A stretch of 64,000 bases of DNA from Methylotenera sp. L2L1 (GCF_000744605.1 NZ_JQMG01000001.1:1364001-1428000), one strand, 5' to 3'; counted from the stretch's first letter, positions 1 to 8,547 are shown. Program-made: numbers and translations. The notes: generated by a model from the sequence alone, not told the origin.

Positions 1-497
1 ACAAAAAACGTAATACTCAATACCTTTAGCTCATGATTCAGGCTAATCGGGATAGTCGTTGTTAGCCAATCGACTAGCGCTGATGTCGTCAGTACTAATG
101 GGAAAATAGCCGACCACGTGATTAGAAATTGCTTCCATTTTGTGGGTAGCTTGGCTTTTGCTTCTTCTGGAGTGAACCAAAAATCTAAGCCGCTACGCAC
201 AAAAAACTTGTCCTCTTCTACCAGATACGGCTGTACTTTTTTAATCAGATTTTTTCTATCATCCGACTTCATCCAAGTAATCAGATTTTTGCGTGTATCA
301 AACCGAATAACTATCGTATAAGTGACTGTGGCACCAGCTACAGGATGTACGATGCTAACGCCTAGGTGCCCAGGATAACTTTTAGAAACTGGAATAATTT
401 CGTTTAACCACGCTTCATAATCTAGCTTAGCATCATCTCTTACGTGGTGTGAAATGACAACGGTAGCAGTTTGTTCGGTGTCTAATGTGAAGGTCAT
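1..497 (-). CDS. Antibiotic biosynthesis monooxygenase (ABM) domain membrane protein, 3' end cut off by window
   Basis: Reading the minus strand from the ATG at 495-497 gives an open frame that runs past position 1, so the C-terminus is missing. About 165 residues are visible. The N-terminal half (about residues 10-105) has the pattern of the ABM fold in its two-domain membrane form: a short-chain sequence VVISHHVRDD, then YEAWLNEI, then SYPGHLGVSIVHP. The C-terminal part contains one hydrophobic segment (WSAIFPLVLTTSALVDW) and the start of a second. Family members of this type are usually about 180-200 residues with two or three membrane helices. It is the last gene of a minus-strand set with the hydrolase and pirin upstream, which suggests oxidative or quinone stress. 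The function is not established. Confidence 0.75.
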   Translation of the reverse strand, partial: MTFTLDTEQTATVVISHHVRDDAKLDYEAWLNEIIPVSKSYPGHLGVSIVHPVAGATVTYTIVIRFDTRKNLITWMKSDDRKNLIKKVQPYLVEEDKFFVRSGLDFWFTPEEAKAKLPTKWKQFLITWSAIFPLVLTTSALVDWLTTTIPISLNHELKVLSITFF

Positions 498-572
498 GCT
501 TATTTTCCTGATAAATGTTATCCCCAAGATTTAAAGTAGCGTCTCGGGGATGTTCATAATTATTTCTTGCAG

Positions 573-1199
573 TTATTTATTACCACTTTGTGCGTTAAAT
601 GAAGTAATCAGGTTACGGTAGTCCGGGATATGGTTAGATAACAATGTTGCTAGGCCTTCCACATCATTACGCCAGTCACGGTGCAACTCACAAGCCACCC
701 CAAACCAGGTCATGAATTGCGCACCTGCCGCTGCCATGCGTTGCCATGCCGCATCACGTGTCATTTCATTAAACGTACCTGAAGCATCCGCTACCACAAA
801 CACCTCAAAACCTTCTTCAATCGCTGCCAGTGCCGGGAATGCTACGCATACCTCTGTGACCACACCGGCGATAATCAACTGCTTCTTACCTGTGGCTTTA
901 ATCGCCTTCACAAAATCTTCATTATCCCAAGCGTTGATTTGGCCTGGGCGAGCAATGAAAGGTGCATCCGGGAACATCGCTTTAAGCTCTGGCATCAATG
1001 GGCCGTTCGGGCCATTCTCAAAGCTGGTGGTTAAGATGGTTGGCAACTTAAAGTATTTAGCTGCATCTGCTAGCGCTAGCACATTGTTCTTGAAACGGTC
1101 TGGATCAATATCACGCACTAAAGATAACAGGCCTGCTTGGTGATCTACTAATAAAACTACTGCGTTATCGCGGTCTAGACGTACATATGGTTTGTTCAT
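573..1199 (-). CDS. ycaC: YcaC-type isochorismatase-family hydrolase
   Basis: A 208-residue cysteine hydrolase of the isochorismatase superfamily, cytoplasmic. The nucleophile lies in TEVCVAF (C118), the acidic partner in VDHQ (D19), and the basic residue is R84 in IARPG; this triad spacing matches E. coli YcaC as I remember it. The full length and the motif DNEDFVKAIKATGKKQLIIA also match YcaC closely, so the subfamily call is strong. YcaC proteins form oligomeric rings; their physiological substrate is not settled. The gene follows the pirin gene on the same strand with 48 bp between them and is divergent from the LysR gene, so these are probably co-regulated. Confidence 0.9.
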   Translation of the reverse strand: MNKPYVRLDRDNAVVLLVDHQAGLLSLVRDIDPDRFKNNVLALADAAKYFKLPTILTTSFENGPNGPLMPELKAMFPDAPFIARPGQINAWDNEDFVKAIKATGKKQLIIAGVVTEVCVAFPALAAIEEGFEVFVVADASGTFNEMTRDAAWQRMAAAGAQFMTWFGVACELHRDWRNDVEGLATLLSNHIPDYRNLITSFNAQSGNK

Positions 1200-1247
1200 G
1201 GTTTTTCTCCTAAATAAATCATCTAAAAATTAAATAATGGTTTAACT

Positions 1248-2108
1248 CTATGCTGCTACTAAACGGCCATGGTTGTAATCATCAACTGCCTGATTGATTT
1301 CTTCCCAGGTATTCATGACAAAGGGGCCGTGGCCGACCACAGGTTCATTTAGCGGTGCCCCATTTAATAACAATAAAACTGTGTCTTGCTGTGCTTCCAG
1401 TACCAGTTCTGTGCCTTCGCGCTGCATCACCGCAAGCTCGGATGGCTGGATAATGTGTACATCGCCAGTGCTGATTGCACCATGCAGCACAAATAAGGCA
1501 GTGGTATGACCATCTGGCAAATTGAATGTGGTTGTACTGCCTGCATTCAATCTGACATCCCACACATTCATGCTGCTGAAGGTATGTGCCGGGCCTTTTT
1601 GTCCTGCAAATTCACCTGCAATCACGCGCACTTTGCCTGCATCCCCAGCTAGCTTAACTTCTGGAATTTGCGCACTGGTAATGCCTTGATAGCCAGGTGC
1701 TGTCATCTTGTGTTTAGCTGGCAGATTGACCCATAGTTGAATCATCTCGAAAGGGCCACCATTGCGAGCGTAATCGTCACCATGGTACTCCTCATGAATA
1801 ATGCCGGAACCTGCTGTCATCCATTGCACGTCACCGGCGCCAATAGTGCCGCCAGAATTTGTAGAGTCATGATGTGACACCTGACCTTCGTAGACGATGG
1901 TCACTGTTTCAAAACCACGGTGTGGATGTTTACCTACACCGCGACGTTGCTCGGTTGGTTCGAAACTGGTTGGTGCTGCGTAGTCCATGAGCAAGAATGG
2001 AGACATCTCTTCATGAATGTCACGATAAGAAAAAATGCTTTGTACAGGAAAGCCATCACCTACCCAGTGATTGCCATTGCTGCGTTTGATAAATGCTAGT
2101 TTTTTCAT
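1248..2108 (-). CDS. Pirin family protein (bicupin, quercetinase-like)
   Basis: A 286-residue pirin with an N-terminal cupin (about residues 20-140) and a C-terminal pirin domain. The metal ligands are visible as H61 and H63 in GKHPHRGFETVT and H105/E107 in IIHEEY, the usual His-His-His-Glu set of pirins. Some bacterial pirins act as quercetin 2,3-dioxygenases, others sense redox state; the sequence does not say which applies here. The gene is the first of the minus-strand set pirin-ycaC-ABM. Its start is 114 bp from the start of the divergent LysR gene, whose product is the likely regulator. The ATG at 2108 follows a GGAACAC purine-rich stretch. Confidence 0.9.
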   Translation of the reverse strand: MKKLAFIKRSNGNHWVGDGFPVQSIFSYRDIHEEMSPFLLMDYAAPTSFEPTEQRRGVGKHPHRGFETVTIVYEGQVSHHDSTNSGGTIGAGDVQWMTAGSGIIHEEYHGDDYARNGGPFEMIQLWVNLPAKHKMTAPGYQGITSAQIPEVKLAGDAGKVRVIAGEFAGQKGPAHTFSSMNVWDVRLNAGSTTTFNLPDGHTTALFVLHGAISTGDVHIIQPSELAVMQREGTELVLEAQQDTVLLLLNGAPLNEPVVGHGPFVMNTWEEINQAVDDYNHGRLVAA

Positions 2109-2191
2109 GGTGTGTTCCTTATTAATTCATGACTGCGTTACGATGGTTCTCACTATAAACACATGACAAATGATGTACTAGATGGTTAAAT

Positions 2192-2208
2192 GTGAAATTA
2201 CTTTTCAC
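2192..2208. promoter_or_regulatory. Candidate LysR operator between pirin and lysR genes
   Basis: A perfect inverted repeat GTGAAA-N5-TTTCAC lies 14 bp before the LysR start codon and 83 bp before the divergent pirin start. Its position and dyad symmetry fit an autoregulatory LysR-type binding site. It is not a canonical T-N11-A box, so the assignment is tentative. Confidence 0.45.
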
Positions 2209-2222
2209 TTTATTGAATAATC

Positions 2223-3113
2223 ATGGATTTCAACGAAGCAGCTGTGTTTGTAAAAGTTGTGCAGGCTGGTAGTTTTAGTGCTGCGGCTAGACAACTTGGT
2301 TTGCCAACCTCGACAGTAAGTACCCGTATCTCTAGGTTAGAGAGGCGTCTAGGTATTACCCTGTTACAGCGTACAACTAGGCGACTCAGTCTTACTGAAT
2401 CGGGGACGGTTTATTATCATCATGCCTCTCAAGGGCTAGGATATTTGCTAGAGGCTGAGGCCGCTATTGATGAGGCTCGCAAGCAACCTCAGGGTAAGCT
2501 AAAAGTCACCGCCCCAGCGGATCTTGGTGATAGCTTACTCGCAAATCTGGTACAGCGAGCGCAACAGGAATACCCTGCGCTAGAGGTAGAGCTGTTACTA
2601 ACTGATCGTTATATCGATTTAGTGGCAGAAGGTATAGATGTTGCCATCCGCACAGGTGATTTGCGTGACTCCAGCCTAGTAGCGAAGTCATTAGGAACGA
2701 TACATTGGGCAATATTCGCAAGCCGTGATTATTTAGAGAAGTCAGCGCCATTAGAAGTGCCTCAGGATTTACACGCGCACCATTGCTTGCAATTTACCCC
2801 AATGGGGCGTGACGTCTGGAACTTATGGAATGGACAAAGCAATATAATGATTCCGCTACAGGCAAGAACAATGGCTAACAGCATTGGTGTGGTGAAGTCT
2901 ATGGCAGAAAATGGACAGGGGGTGGCGCTATTGCCAACCTTCACCTGCCAACAGGGGCTCACTAGCGGAGCCTTGTTGCGACTCTTGCCAGATTGGCAAG
3001 GTAAGGCAGACCCAGTTCATCTGGTATACCCAAAACAGCGCTTTATGCCGCCTAAGCTGCGCGCATTTTTAGATCTTGCGCAGGCCGAACTAAGACCTAA
3101 GTTTGTTGATTAA
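2223..3113 (+). CDS. LysR-family transcriptional regulator
   Basis: A 296-residue LysR-type regulator. The N-terminal winged helix-turn-helix occupies about residues 1-60 (MDFNEAAVFVKVVQAGSFSA, then STVSTRISRLERRLG and LLQRTTRRLSLT). The effector-binding domain follows from about residue 88 (GKLKVTAPADLGDSLL). This is the usual length for the family. It is divergent from the pirin-ycaC-ABM set and probably controls it. The effector is unknown. The start is the ATG 14 bp after an inverted repeat that could be its own operator. Confidence 0.9.
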   Translation: MDFNEAAVFVKVVQAGSFSAAARQLGLPTSTVSTRISRLERRLGITLLQRTTRRLSLTESGTVYYHHASQGLGYLLEAEAAIDEARKQPQGKLKVTAPADLGDSLLANLVQRAQQEYPALEVELLLTDRYIDLVAEGIDVAIRTGDLRDSSLVAKSLGTIHWAIFASRDYLEKSAPLEVPQDLHAHHCLQFTPMGRDVWNLWNGQSNIMIPLQARTMANSIGVVKSMAENGQGVALLPTFTCQQGLTSGALLRLLPDWQGKADPVHLVYPKQRFMPPKLRAFLDLAQAELRPKFVD

Positions 3114-3314
3114 CTAGTATTTAGCAAAAAGTTCTAGTAAAGCTGCTAAATTAATAGAAAGTAAACAGTTGAAAATCAGTGGATACTTTTGAAGGCGGGG
3201 ATGGTAGGTTTGCAATCTGTTTTAGCGCTGACTGGTTTGATTATACTTTGCAGGTACGCTGGCCGATAACGCTAGCCAGCAAAAAGAATTAGTATTTGTT
3301 TATTGGATGCTAGA

Positions 3315-3358
3315 AAGACAAAAGGCCTACAGCAATTAAACTGTAAGCCTTTTGTCTT
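3315..3358 (-). terminator. Intrinsic terminator, probably the original tRNA-Arg terminator
   Basis: A 12-bp perfect stem, AAGACAAAAGGC (3315-3326) with GCCTTTTGTCTT (3347-3358), is extended inside by TACAG/CTGTA around an 8-nt loop. It lies immediately beyond the displaced tRNA-Arg 3' fragment and reads correctly on the tRNA strand. I infer it terminated tRNA-Arg before the island was inserted. It may now also serve the convergent lysR gene. Confidence 0.65.
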
Positions 3359-3361
3359 ATT

Positions 3362-3406
3362 TGGTGCGCCCGAAGAGATTCGAACTCCTGACCCCTTGGT
3401 TCGTAG
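3362..3406 (-). repeat. attL: displaced 3' fragment of tRNA-Arg
   Basis: These 45 bases are identical to 55025-55069, the CCA end through the anticodon loop of tRNA-Arg(ACG). The match stops abruptly at 3407 (T here, C in the tRNA), so no complete tRNA can be made here. It is the far attachment site of the island. Confidence 0.9.
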
Positions 3407-3501
3407 TTTTGATCTTAAATAATATGTTTATATAAATCAACAAGTTGCATTTTATCGTCTGTAGCAAAAGTCACGATAAAGCATAGTAAAGCATCTTGGA
3501 A

Positions 3502-3519
3502 TCACGCAAATGTCACGCA
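3502..3519. promoter_or_regulatory. Candidate integrase arm-type site (left end)
   Basis: TCACGCAAATGTCACGCA, itself a tandem of TCACGCA-like heptamers, matches 54959-54976 at the other end of the island in 17 of 18 bases. A further related AAAGTCACG lies at 3467-3475. Repeated short motifs close to both attachment cores are typical of integrase arm sites. Confidence 0.5.
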
Positions 3520-3611
3520 AGAATTAAGTAGGTGCGAATATGCTGAATGTTTACGAAAACAGGTGCTCATGTGTAGTTCGTATATTATGTTTATGCATAT
3601 TAATAAAATCA

Positions 3612-3741
3612 AAACCCCAGACTAAAAGTCTGGGGTTTATTACCCGTACGATACGGGATTAACATAAGTTCCTTAAAAAGATGTAATTAAATACACTCTA
3701 TTTCTACCCGTCTCCAGACGGTTTAATCTATTTGGAACTTA
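3612..3741. other. Cluster of strong hairpins in the gap between attL and hipBA
   Basis: Three structures follow each other. The first is a 12-bp perfect stem, AAACCCCAGACT (3612-3623) with AGTCTGGGGTTT (3627-3638), over a 3-nt loop. The second is CCCGTA/TACGGG (3643-3657). The third is an outer stem TAAGTTCC (3665-3672) / GGAACTTA (3734-3741) enclosing CCGTCT-CC-AGACGG (3708-3721). The first resembles a bidirectional terminator; the third could belong to a small RNA. No protein gene was found from 3407 to 3890. Confidence 0.4.
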
Positions 3742-3890
3742 GAAATATTATAAGGATTTTTTTCAAATAATTCAAGATTATTGTTTAACTAACATAATGA
3801 TTCTATTGATAAATCTAGAGTATATTTAATTACTTTTTTACAGCAATATTTACTTTTAAATGTGTAAAAAATATTATTGATGGGTGATCA

Positions 3891-5198
3891 TTATGAAATT
3901 AAACTTTCAACTAGATAGTCACAGTGGGTATTAATGACTTCGGTAATCGTTTCAATGATTGGTTGTTTCGTTTCTTGTTTAATGCGTTCAGATAACTCAG
4001 GCAGCGCCTTCTTGACCTTGCTGACTAAAATATTTGCTATTTTCTGTAATGCTACAAATGAAATGTCGCAATCATTTGCAAACTGCTTCCATTCAAGTCT
4101 TGTAATCAAGGAGAACTGATTTTCCCCACCAATTGATTGCGCTAGCTCGAAATAGTCATATGCGCGACCGCATACCAAATCATAGAATGGTGCCACTTTC
4201 ATACCTTGCTCGACCAGGATGTTATTTTTTTCATCAAGCTGATGGTGATTGATCAGAAATGAAATGTTTTTCGCATGTGCGTCACTATTTCCGATAATGT
4301 AGTTAAAAAGTAGCCACAAAAGAATTTGTTGTTGAGCTATAGCTGGTACTTTGCATATATTGGATAATTGCAACAGATCTTTTATTGTCGCACCCTGAGG
4401 GCCATCTCTATACTCCTGTTGATATTTAAGATTAGGGGGTAAGTTTAACGCCTGGCAACCATCAATTTGATGGCTTCTAATGAGTTGACCTTCCCAAGTC
4501 CAGACTCTGTCATAGCGCTTTATTAAAAAAATTGGCGTTGGTAAATTTCTGAAACTAGTATCAGGTACGTTTAATCCAATTCGACTCGCTAGTTGCATGC
4601 AAAAATATTCATTGGCAGCAATGTTAGGATGTGGGCCGTCAACATTATCAGGTTTTAAAATATGAGATGTAGGTGCGGAACTTACTGGTAGATATAACTT
4701 GTCATTTTTATCAATATATATGCCTAACTTGTTTTGCACCCCTGCAAGTGACATTCTCGGGATCATATTCCACATCATTACTGGTGTGTTATTTACATTT
4801 GCCTCTTCAATTCGGGTATCTAGTTCGTGCTCGCTGATTTCCTGATAATCATATTCTATTGTGAACCGATTATTAGCTTCCGTGATAGTTTCTTCTGGCA
4901 GGGTTAGGATTAGTGCTCCAGCACAATCTTTTCCTATCTTGCTCAGTATTCCGAATACATTGTATTTGCTTACTTGATAAACTTGTGACATCCCTTCCAG
5001 AATATTTCCTTCAGGCAATAGATTACTAAAGAAATTACGTACTGATGCCCCGCTTGATAATGTACTCAATGGTAGGTGCGGAGAGAATGCATAGCCGCTT
5101 GTATTCCATACATCAGTGTAAGTTAGGCTAAAAGTGTTATTTTCTTCACTCAATGTGGCTGCGAAGATATCATCAACCCAAATATTCAGTGAATTCAT
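3891..5198 (-). CDS. hipA: HipA-family toxin kinase
   Basis: A 435-residue HipA-type serine/threonine kinase, close to the roughly 440 residues of E. coli HipA. Visible family features are the N-terminal HipA domain (FSPHLPLS), the RMSLAGVQNKL motif, HILKPDN with the ATP-site lysine, the catalytic loop IIGNSDAHAKNISFL, and the metal-binding FYDLVC. Known relatives phosphorylate aminoacyl-tRNA synthetases and induce dormancy. The gene starts 2 bp after the stop of the antitoxin gene, so the two form an operon. It sits beside attL, where toxin-antitoxin pairs often stabilise islands. Confidence 0.92.
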   Translation of the reverse strand: MNSLNIWVDDIFAATLSEENNTFSLTYTDVWNTSGYAFSPHLPLSTLSSGASVRNFFSNLLPEGNILEGMSQVYQVSKYNVFGILSKIGKDCAGALILTLPEETITEANNRFTIEYDYQEISEHELDTRIEEANVNNTPVMMWNMIPRMSLAGVQNKLGIYIDKNDKLYLPVSSAPTSHILKPDNVDGPHPNIAANEYFCMQLASRIGLNVPDTSFRNLPTPIFLIKRYDRVWTWEGQLIRSHQIDGCQALNLPPNLKYQQEYRDGPQGATIKDLLQLSNICKVPAIAQQQILLWLLFNYIIGNSDAHAKNISFLINHHQLDEKNNILVEQGMKVAPFYDLVCGRAYDYFELAQSIGGENQFSLITRLEWKQFANDCDISFVALQKIANILVSKVKKALPELSERIKQETKQPIIETITEVINTHCDYLVESLIS

Positions 5199-5200
5199 AT

Positions 5201-5431
5201 TTATTCCTGCACGAATATTTTAAGCCCAAGCATATTGGCAACTTGAATTGCCTTGCCTAGGTGAGCGCTAGATTTCCCTGTTTCAAGAGCTTGTAAGAAT
5301 GGCACGCTAACACCACATAATGGTGCAGCTAAATCCATTGTAAGTCGCATCTCTTTGCGTCTTTTTCGAATTGCTTGACCTAGAGTGTGAGTAGAATCAA
5401 TTTCAAATAATTTGGAGTTCATATTTTTCAT
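5201..5431 (-). CDS. hipB: HipB-like XRE-family antitoxin
   Basis: A 76-residue helix-turn-helix protein (LGQAIRKRRKEMRLTMDLAA, then CGVSVPFLQALETGKSSAHL). The Xre fold takes up about residues 15-70. It lies directly upstream of the HipA kinase gene with a 2-bp gap, the standard order antitoxin then toxin. HipB proteins bind HipA and repress their own operon; three regularly spaced palindromes upstream are probable binding sites. Confidence 0.88.
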   Translation of the reverse strand: MKNMNSKLFEIDSTHTLGQAIRKRRKEMRLTMDLAAPLCGVSVPFLQALETGKSSAHLGKAIQVANMLGLKIFVQE

Positions 5432-5480
5432 TTACGCATTTTCAGATGCTGGTTTTATTTGTGGCGGAATAAATTAAATA

Positions 5481-5593
5481 TATACGTTCGAATAATAATA
5501 GGTGCTTCTAAAGAAAAGTACAATAAATATATTCGTTCGTATATATTTGTATGGAGTTTATAATGATGGTAATAAAATATATTCGAACAGATA
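5481..5593. promoter_or_regulatory. Three HipB-like operators about 50 bp apart
   Basis: Three 14-bp sites share the palindromic pattern TATNCGNNCGNATA: TATACGTTCGAATA (5481-5494), TATTCGTTCGTATA (5530-5543) and the degenerate TATTCGAACAGATA (5580-5593). Their starts are 49 and 50 bp apart, and the first lies 50 bp before the hipB start codon. About five helical turns between sites would put bound repressor dimers on the same face of the DNA. Confidence 0.6.
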
Positions 5594-6181
5594 ATAAAAT
5601 ATATGTTTATGCTCTAGGCGATTTTCAATTAAGTATGTAAGCAGAGAATAAAGTTTGATTAATTATTATCGCGACCATTGCGGAAAAAGGTTTCTGGATA
5701 TTCATATGATGCGTTATATATAAATTTTATTGCATCGAATTTTAGTCAATCTTTATCTTGAATGTATAGCTTGAAGGTTAGATAGCGAAAGGTCCTTCAC
5801 TGAAAGGAAATGTAAGGTGAAGGCTATCAGAGATAACAGACTAAGCCAATTGGTTGTCAGTCTGCAATGCGGGACAAAGCGGCCGTTCAGTTGAGTTCTT
5901 CTGACTTCAGCAATCGGCCCATTGCAGTCATACCAAAAACAAAGCTGGTCAGCAGCAATGGAGGACAAAGCTTTCATTCACTTAAAGTTTTAATATTTCT
6001 ACAATTGGCTTAAAGCTTATCTTCATAAAAATTTACAGAATTTTATATAACCAAAGAATCTCATACTCATGAGAAACATAGCAGATTTTGAATTTTCAGT
6101 TATTAAAAATTTATCATTCGTCGTCATCAAACAAATTCATATTAGATTCTTAGCATAGTAAAACGGATTTTTATATTTCAG
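5594..6181. other. Intergenic, AT-rich, with a dispersed-repeat block
   Basis: No convincing gene was found. 5869-5885 (GCGGGACAAAGCGGCCG) is a copy of the repeat family scattered through the island, and 5961-5972 carries a related GGACAAAGC. A 74-residue minus-strand open frame at 5753-5977 covers the repeat and looks spurious. Confidence 0.5.
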
Positions 6182-6198
6182 TTAGACGACTGGTCTAA
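6182..6198. promoter_or_regulatory. Operator of the NemR-like repressor, site 1
   Basis: Perfect inverted repeat TTAGAC-GACTG-GTCTAA, 19 bp before the repressor start codon. The 11-mer GACTGGTCTAA recurs in site 2 before the yqhD-like gene, so the regulator probably controls both itself and that operon. Confidence 0.7.
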
Positions 6199-6217
6199 TC
6201 TATGCAATAATGCGCTT

Positions 6218-6823
6218 ATGGGTAACAAACTTCCAACCACAAAATCTAGTGATACACGTCAGCAAATTTTAGACACAGCCAAGGATATCATCCTAGGCAA
6301 GGGCTTTGCTGCTGTCGGCCTCAACGAAATACTCTCTGCTGCAGGGGTGCCTAAGGGGTCGTTCTATCACTATTTCAAATCCAAAGAGCAGTTTGGCGAC
6401 GCATTGCTGGAAAATTACTTTGACGATTATTTGCAGATGTTAGAACACTTACTCAAAGATGACGGCAGTTCAAATTCCAGCCGACTGCTCAAGTTTTTTC
6501 AATCATGGTTGGACACCCAATCTAGCGACGCCACAACAGATAAATGCTTAATTGTTAAATTGAGCGCAGAAGTGACCGATCTCTCCGAAGCTATGCGTAT
6601 TACGTTAAAAAACGGTACTGATCGTGTCATCGCGTGTCTTACCAACTGCTTGCAAGAAGGCATTCGTAAAGGTGAGTTTCCTGCCAACCTGGATGTAAAT
6701 GCTGTCACGGCAGAAATCTATTATATGTGGGTTGGTGCAACACTTTTGACCAAGGTCAGTCGCACACGCGCTGCCTTGGAATGCGCCATGAGTGCTACGA
6801 AAATAAGACTTGGACTTAACTAA
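6218..6823 (+). CDS. NemR-like TetR-family electrophile-sensing repressor
   Basis: A 201-residue TetR repressor. The N-terminal helix-turn-helix is at about residues 13-60 (GVPKGSFYHYFKSKEQFGD). The C-terminal segment CLIVKLSAEVTDLSEAMR is very similar to NemR of E. coli as I recall it. C110 and K179 occupy the places of NemR Cys106 and Lys175, the redox pair reported to respond to hypochlorite and reactive carbonyls. Downstream lie a YqhD-like aldehyde reductase and, further on, a NemA-like flavoenzyme, the usual partners of NemR. Two matching operators flank the gene. Confidence 0.82.
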   Translation: MGNKLPTTKSSDTRQQILDTAKDIILGKGFAAVGLNEILSAAGVPKGSFYHYFKSKEQFGDALLENYFDDYLQMLEHLLKDDGSSNSSRLLKFFQSWLDTQSSDATTDKCLIVKLSAEVTDLSEAMRITLKNGTDRVIACLTNCLQEGIRKGEFPANLDVNAVTAEIYYMWVGATLLTKVSRTRAALECAMSATKIRLGLN

Positions 6824-6848
6824 GCTGGCTTTTTTATTTGGCACAACA

Positions 6849-6865
6849 CTAGCCGACTGGTCTAA
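6849..6865. promoter_or_regulatory. Operator of the NemR-like repressor, site 2
   Basis: CTAGCC-GACTG-GTCTAA shares the spacer and right half with site 1; the left half matches at 4 of 6 positions. It lies 26 bp before the yqhD-like start codon, suggesting repression of that operon. The ribosome binding site AGGAG is at 6881-6885. Confidence 0.6.
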
Positions 6866-6890
6866 TAATTTTAATGTTTAAGGAGTTTTT

Positions 6891-8060
6891 ATGCTGAATT
6901 TTGATTTTTATAATCCGACACGTATCGCTTTCGGTAAAGGCAAGGTCGCTGAAATCGACAAGTTAGTGCCACCTGAGGCTCGCGTTTTGATTATTTACGG
7001 CGGTAACAGTGCCAAGAAGAATGGAACACTTGATGAAGTGCAGGCTGCTCTGGGTAACCGCGTATTTGAGATGTTTGGTGGCGTTGAGCCAAATCCAACC
7101 TATGAAACCATGATGAAAGCTGTGGCACAGGTCAAGACCAACAAGCTCGATTTCCTTCTGGCAGTTGGTGGTGGCTCCGTGATTGACGGCACCAAATTTG
7201 TCGCAGCTGCGGTGTATACCGAGGGTGACCCATGGGAAATTTTGCTCCAGCACGGTGCAAATGTTAAAAAAGCCATGCCTTATGGCACGGTGCTGACCTT
7301 GCCTGCTACAGGCTCTGAAATGAACGACGGCTCAGTGGTCTCACGCATTGAAACCTCATCCGGTTTGCAGGATAAACTCTATTTCACCAGTGAACATGTG
7401 TTTCCAAAGTTCTCCGTACTCGACCCAAGCAAGAGTTTCACCCTACCTCCGCGCCAGTTGGCTAATGGCGTGGTGGACGCATACACCCATATCATGGAGC
7501 AATACCTGACCTACCCCGTTGGCGCCCGCGTGCAGGACCGCTTTGCGGAAGGGTTGTTGCAGACGCTGATTGAAGTTGGACCTAAAGTTCTTCAAAACCC
7601 AGAAGATTACGAATTGCAAGCCAATTTCATGTGGGTGGCCACGCTAGCCTTAAATGGCTTGATCGGCTCTGGTGTGCCAAGCGATTGGGCGACGCACATG
7701 ATTGGCCACGAAATCACCGCACTGCATGGTTTGGATCACGCACAAACGCTAGCTATCATTTTACCGAGCATGCTCAGCCTGCGTCGCGATGCCAAGCGTG
7801 CCAAGCTACTGCAATATGCCGAACGCGTTTGGCATATCAGTGAAGGTACGGAAGATGCGCGTATTGAAGCGGCCATTCAGAATACCCGATCATTTTTTGA
7901 GAGCCTAAATGTACCAACGCGATTATCTGCCTATGACATTAGCGCAGATGCCATTCCTGCCATGCTGTCACAGCTGGAAAGTCATGGCATGGTCGAGCTC
8001 GGTGAACACAAGGATGTGACGCTGGATAAGAGCAGGGAGGTGCTGGAAGCAAGTATTTAG
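6891..8060 (+). CDS. yqhD: YqhD-like NADPH-dependent aldehyde reductase
   Basis: A 389-residue iron-containing alcohol dehydrogenase family protein, very close in length and sequence to E. coli YqhD. The cofactor motif GGGSVIDGTKF is at about residues 93-103. By alignment with YqhD, the metal ligands are D196 and H200 in VVDAYTHIMEQY, H269 in WATHM and H283 in GLDHAQT. YqhD reduces short-chain aldehydes, including lipid peroxidation products, methylglyoxal and glyoxal, with NADPH. The gene follows a NemR-like repressor and one of its operators. A small monooxygenase gene follows 69 bp downstream, and a strong terminator ends the unit. Confidence 0.93.
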   Translation: MLNFDFYNPTRIAFGKGKVAEIDKLVPPEARVLIIYGGNSAKKNGTLDEVQAALGNRVFEMFGGVEPNPTYETMMKAVAQVKTNKLDFLLAVGGGSVIDGTKFVAAAVYTEGDPWEILLQHGANVKKAMPYGTVLTLPATGSEMNDGSVVSRIETSSGLQDKLYFTSEHVFPKFSVLDPSKSFTLPPRQLANGVVDAYTHIMEQYLTYPVGARVQDRFAEGLLQTLIEVGPKVLQNPEDYELQANFMWVATLALNGLIGSGVPSDWATHMIGHEITALHGLDHAQTLAIILPSMLSLRRDAKRAKLLQYAERVWHISEGTEDARIEAAIQNTRSFFESLNVPTRLSAYDISADAIPAMLSQLESHGMVELGEHKDVTLDKSREVLEASI

Positions 8061-8129
8061 ATTATTAAAGCGGATAAAGTGTGACAGCACATATCCAAAA
8101 CCTTCGTGTTATTTTTATTAGGAGTGATC

Positions 8130-8435
8130 ATGAACAAGAAATTAGCCCTGTATGTACGTTTGAATGCAAAGCCAGGAAAGGAAGCGGCACTGGAAGCATT
8201 TCTGAAATCCGCACTGCCGCTGGTGGAAAACGAGCCGGAAACCGCTACCTGGTACGCACTCAAATTTGGCCCTGCCACTTTTGGCATTTTTGACACCTTC
8301 AGCGACGAGCATGGCCGTCAGGAGCATCTTAGCGGCAAGATCGCCGAGGCGCTGATGGCGAATGCCACAGATTTGCTGGCCGAGATGCCAATAATCGAAA
8401 CTGTAGATTTACTGGCGGTCAAGGGTCAGACTTAA
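8130..8435 (+). CDS. Small antibiotic-biosynthesis-monooxygenase (quinol monooxygenase-like) protein
   Basis: About 101 residues. I prefer the ATG at 8130 because AGGAG at 8120-8124 precedes it by 5 bases; an upstream ATG at 8106 has no such site. The sequence (LALYVRLNAKPGKEAALEAF, then TATWYALKFGP and GIFDTFSDEHGRQEHL) fits the single-domain ABM fold, usually a dimer that oxidises quinols or reactive aromatic compounds without a cofactor. It is co-directional with the yqhD-like gene and probably in the same electrophile-response operon. Confidence 0.82.
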   Translation: MNKKLALYVRLNAKPGKEAALEAFLKSALPLVENEPETATWYALKFGPATFGIFDTFSDEHGRQEHLSGKIAEALMANATDLLAEMPIIETVDLLAVKGQT

Positions 8436-8485
8436 AACAGTTTTGGCTAAGTATATAGCTCTTCCCCTTACTATTTCTAGCCTAC

Positions 8486-8533
8486 ACTGGCACATCATTA
8501 CCCTCCCTTTTTTTAGATGTGCCAGTATTTTTT
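8486..8533 (+). terminator. Intrinsic terminator after the yqhD-ABM unit
   Basis: An 11-bp perfect stem, ACTGGCACATC (8486-8496) with GATGTGCCAGT (8516-8526), has a 19-nt loop and is followed by a run of seven T. It separates the yqhD unit from the luciferase-like gene. Confidence 0.8.
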
Positions 8534-8547
8534 TATAATGGAACAGA

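Noticed and set aside
5753-5977. 74-codon minus-strand frame
   Set aside because: It covers a dispersed-repeat block, has no ribosome site and no recognisable protein features.
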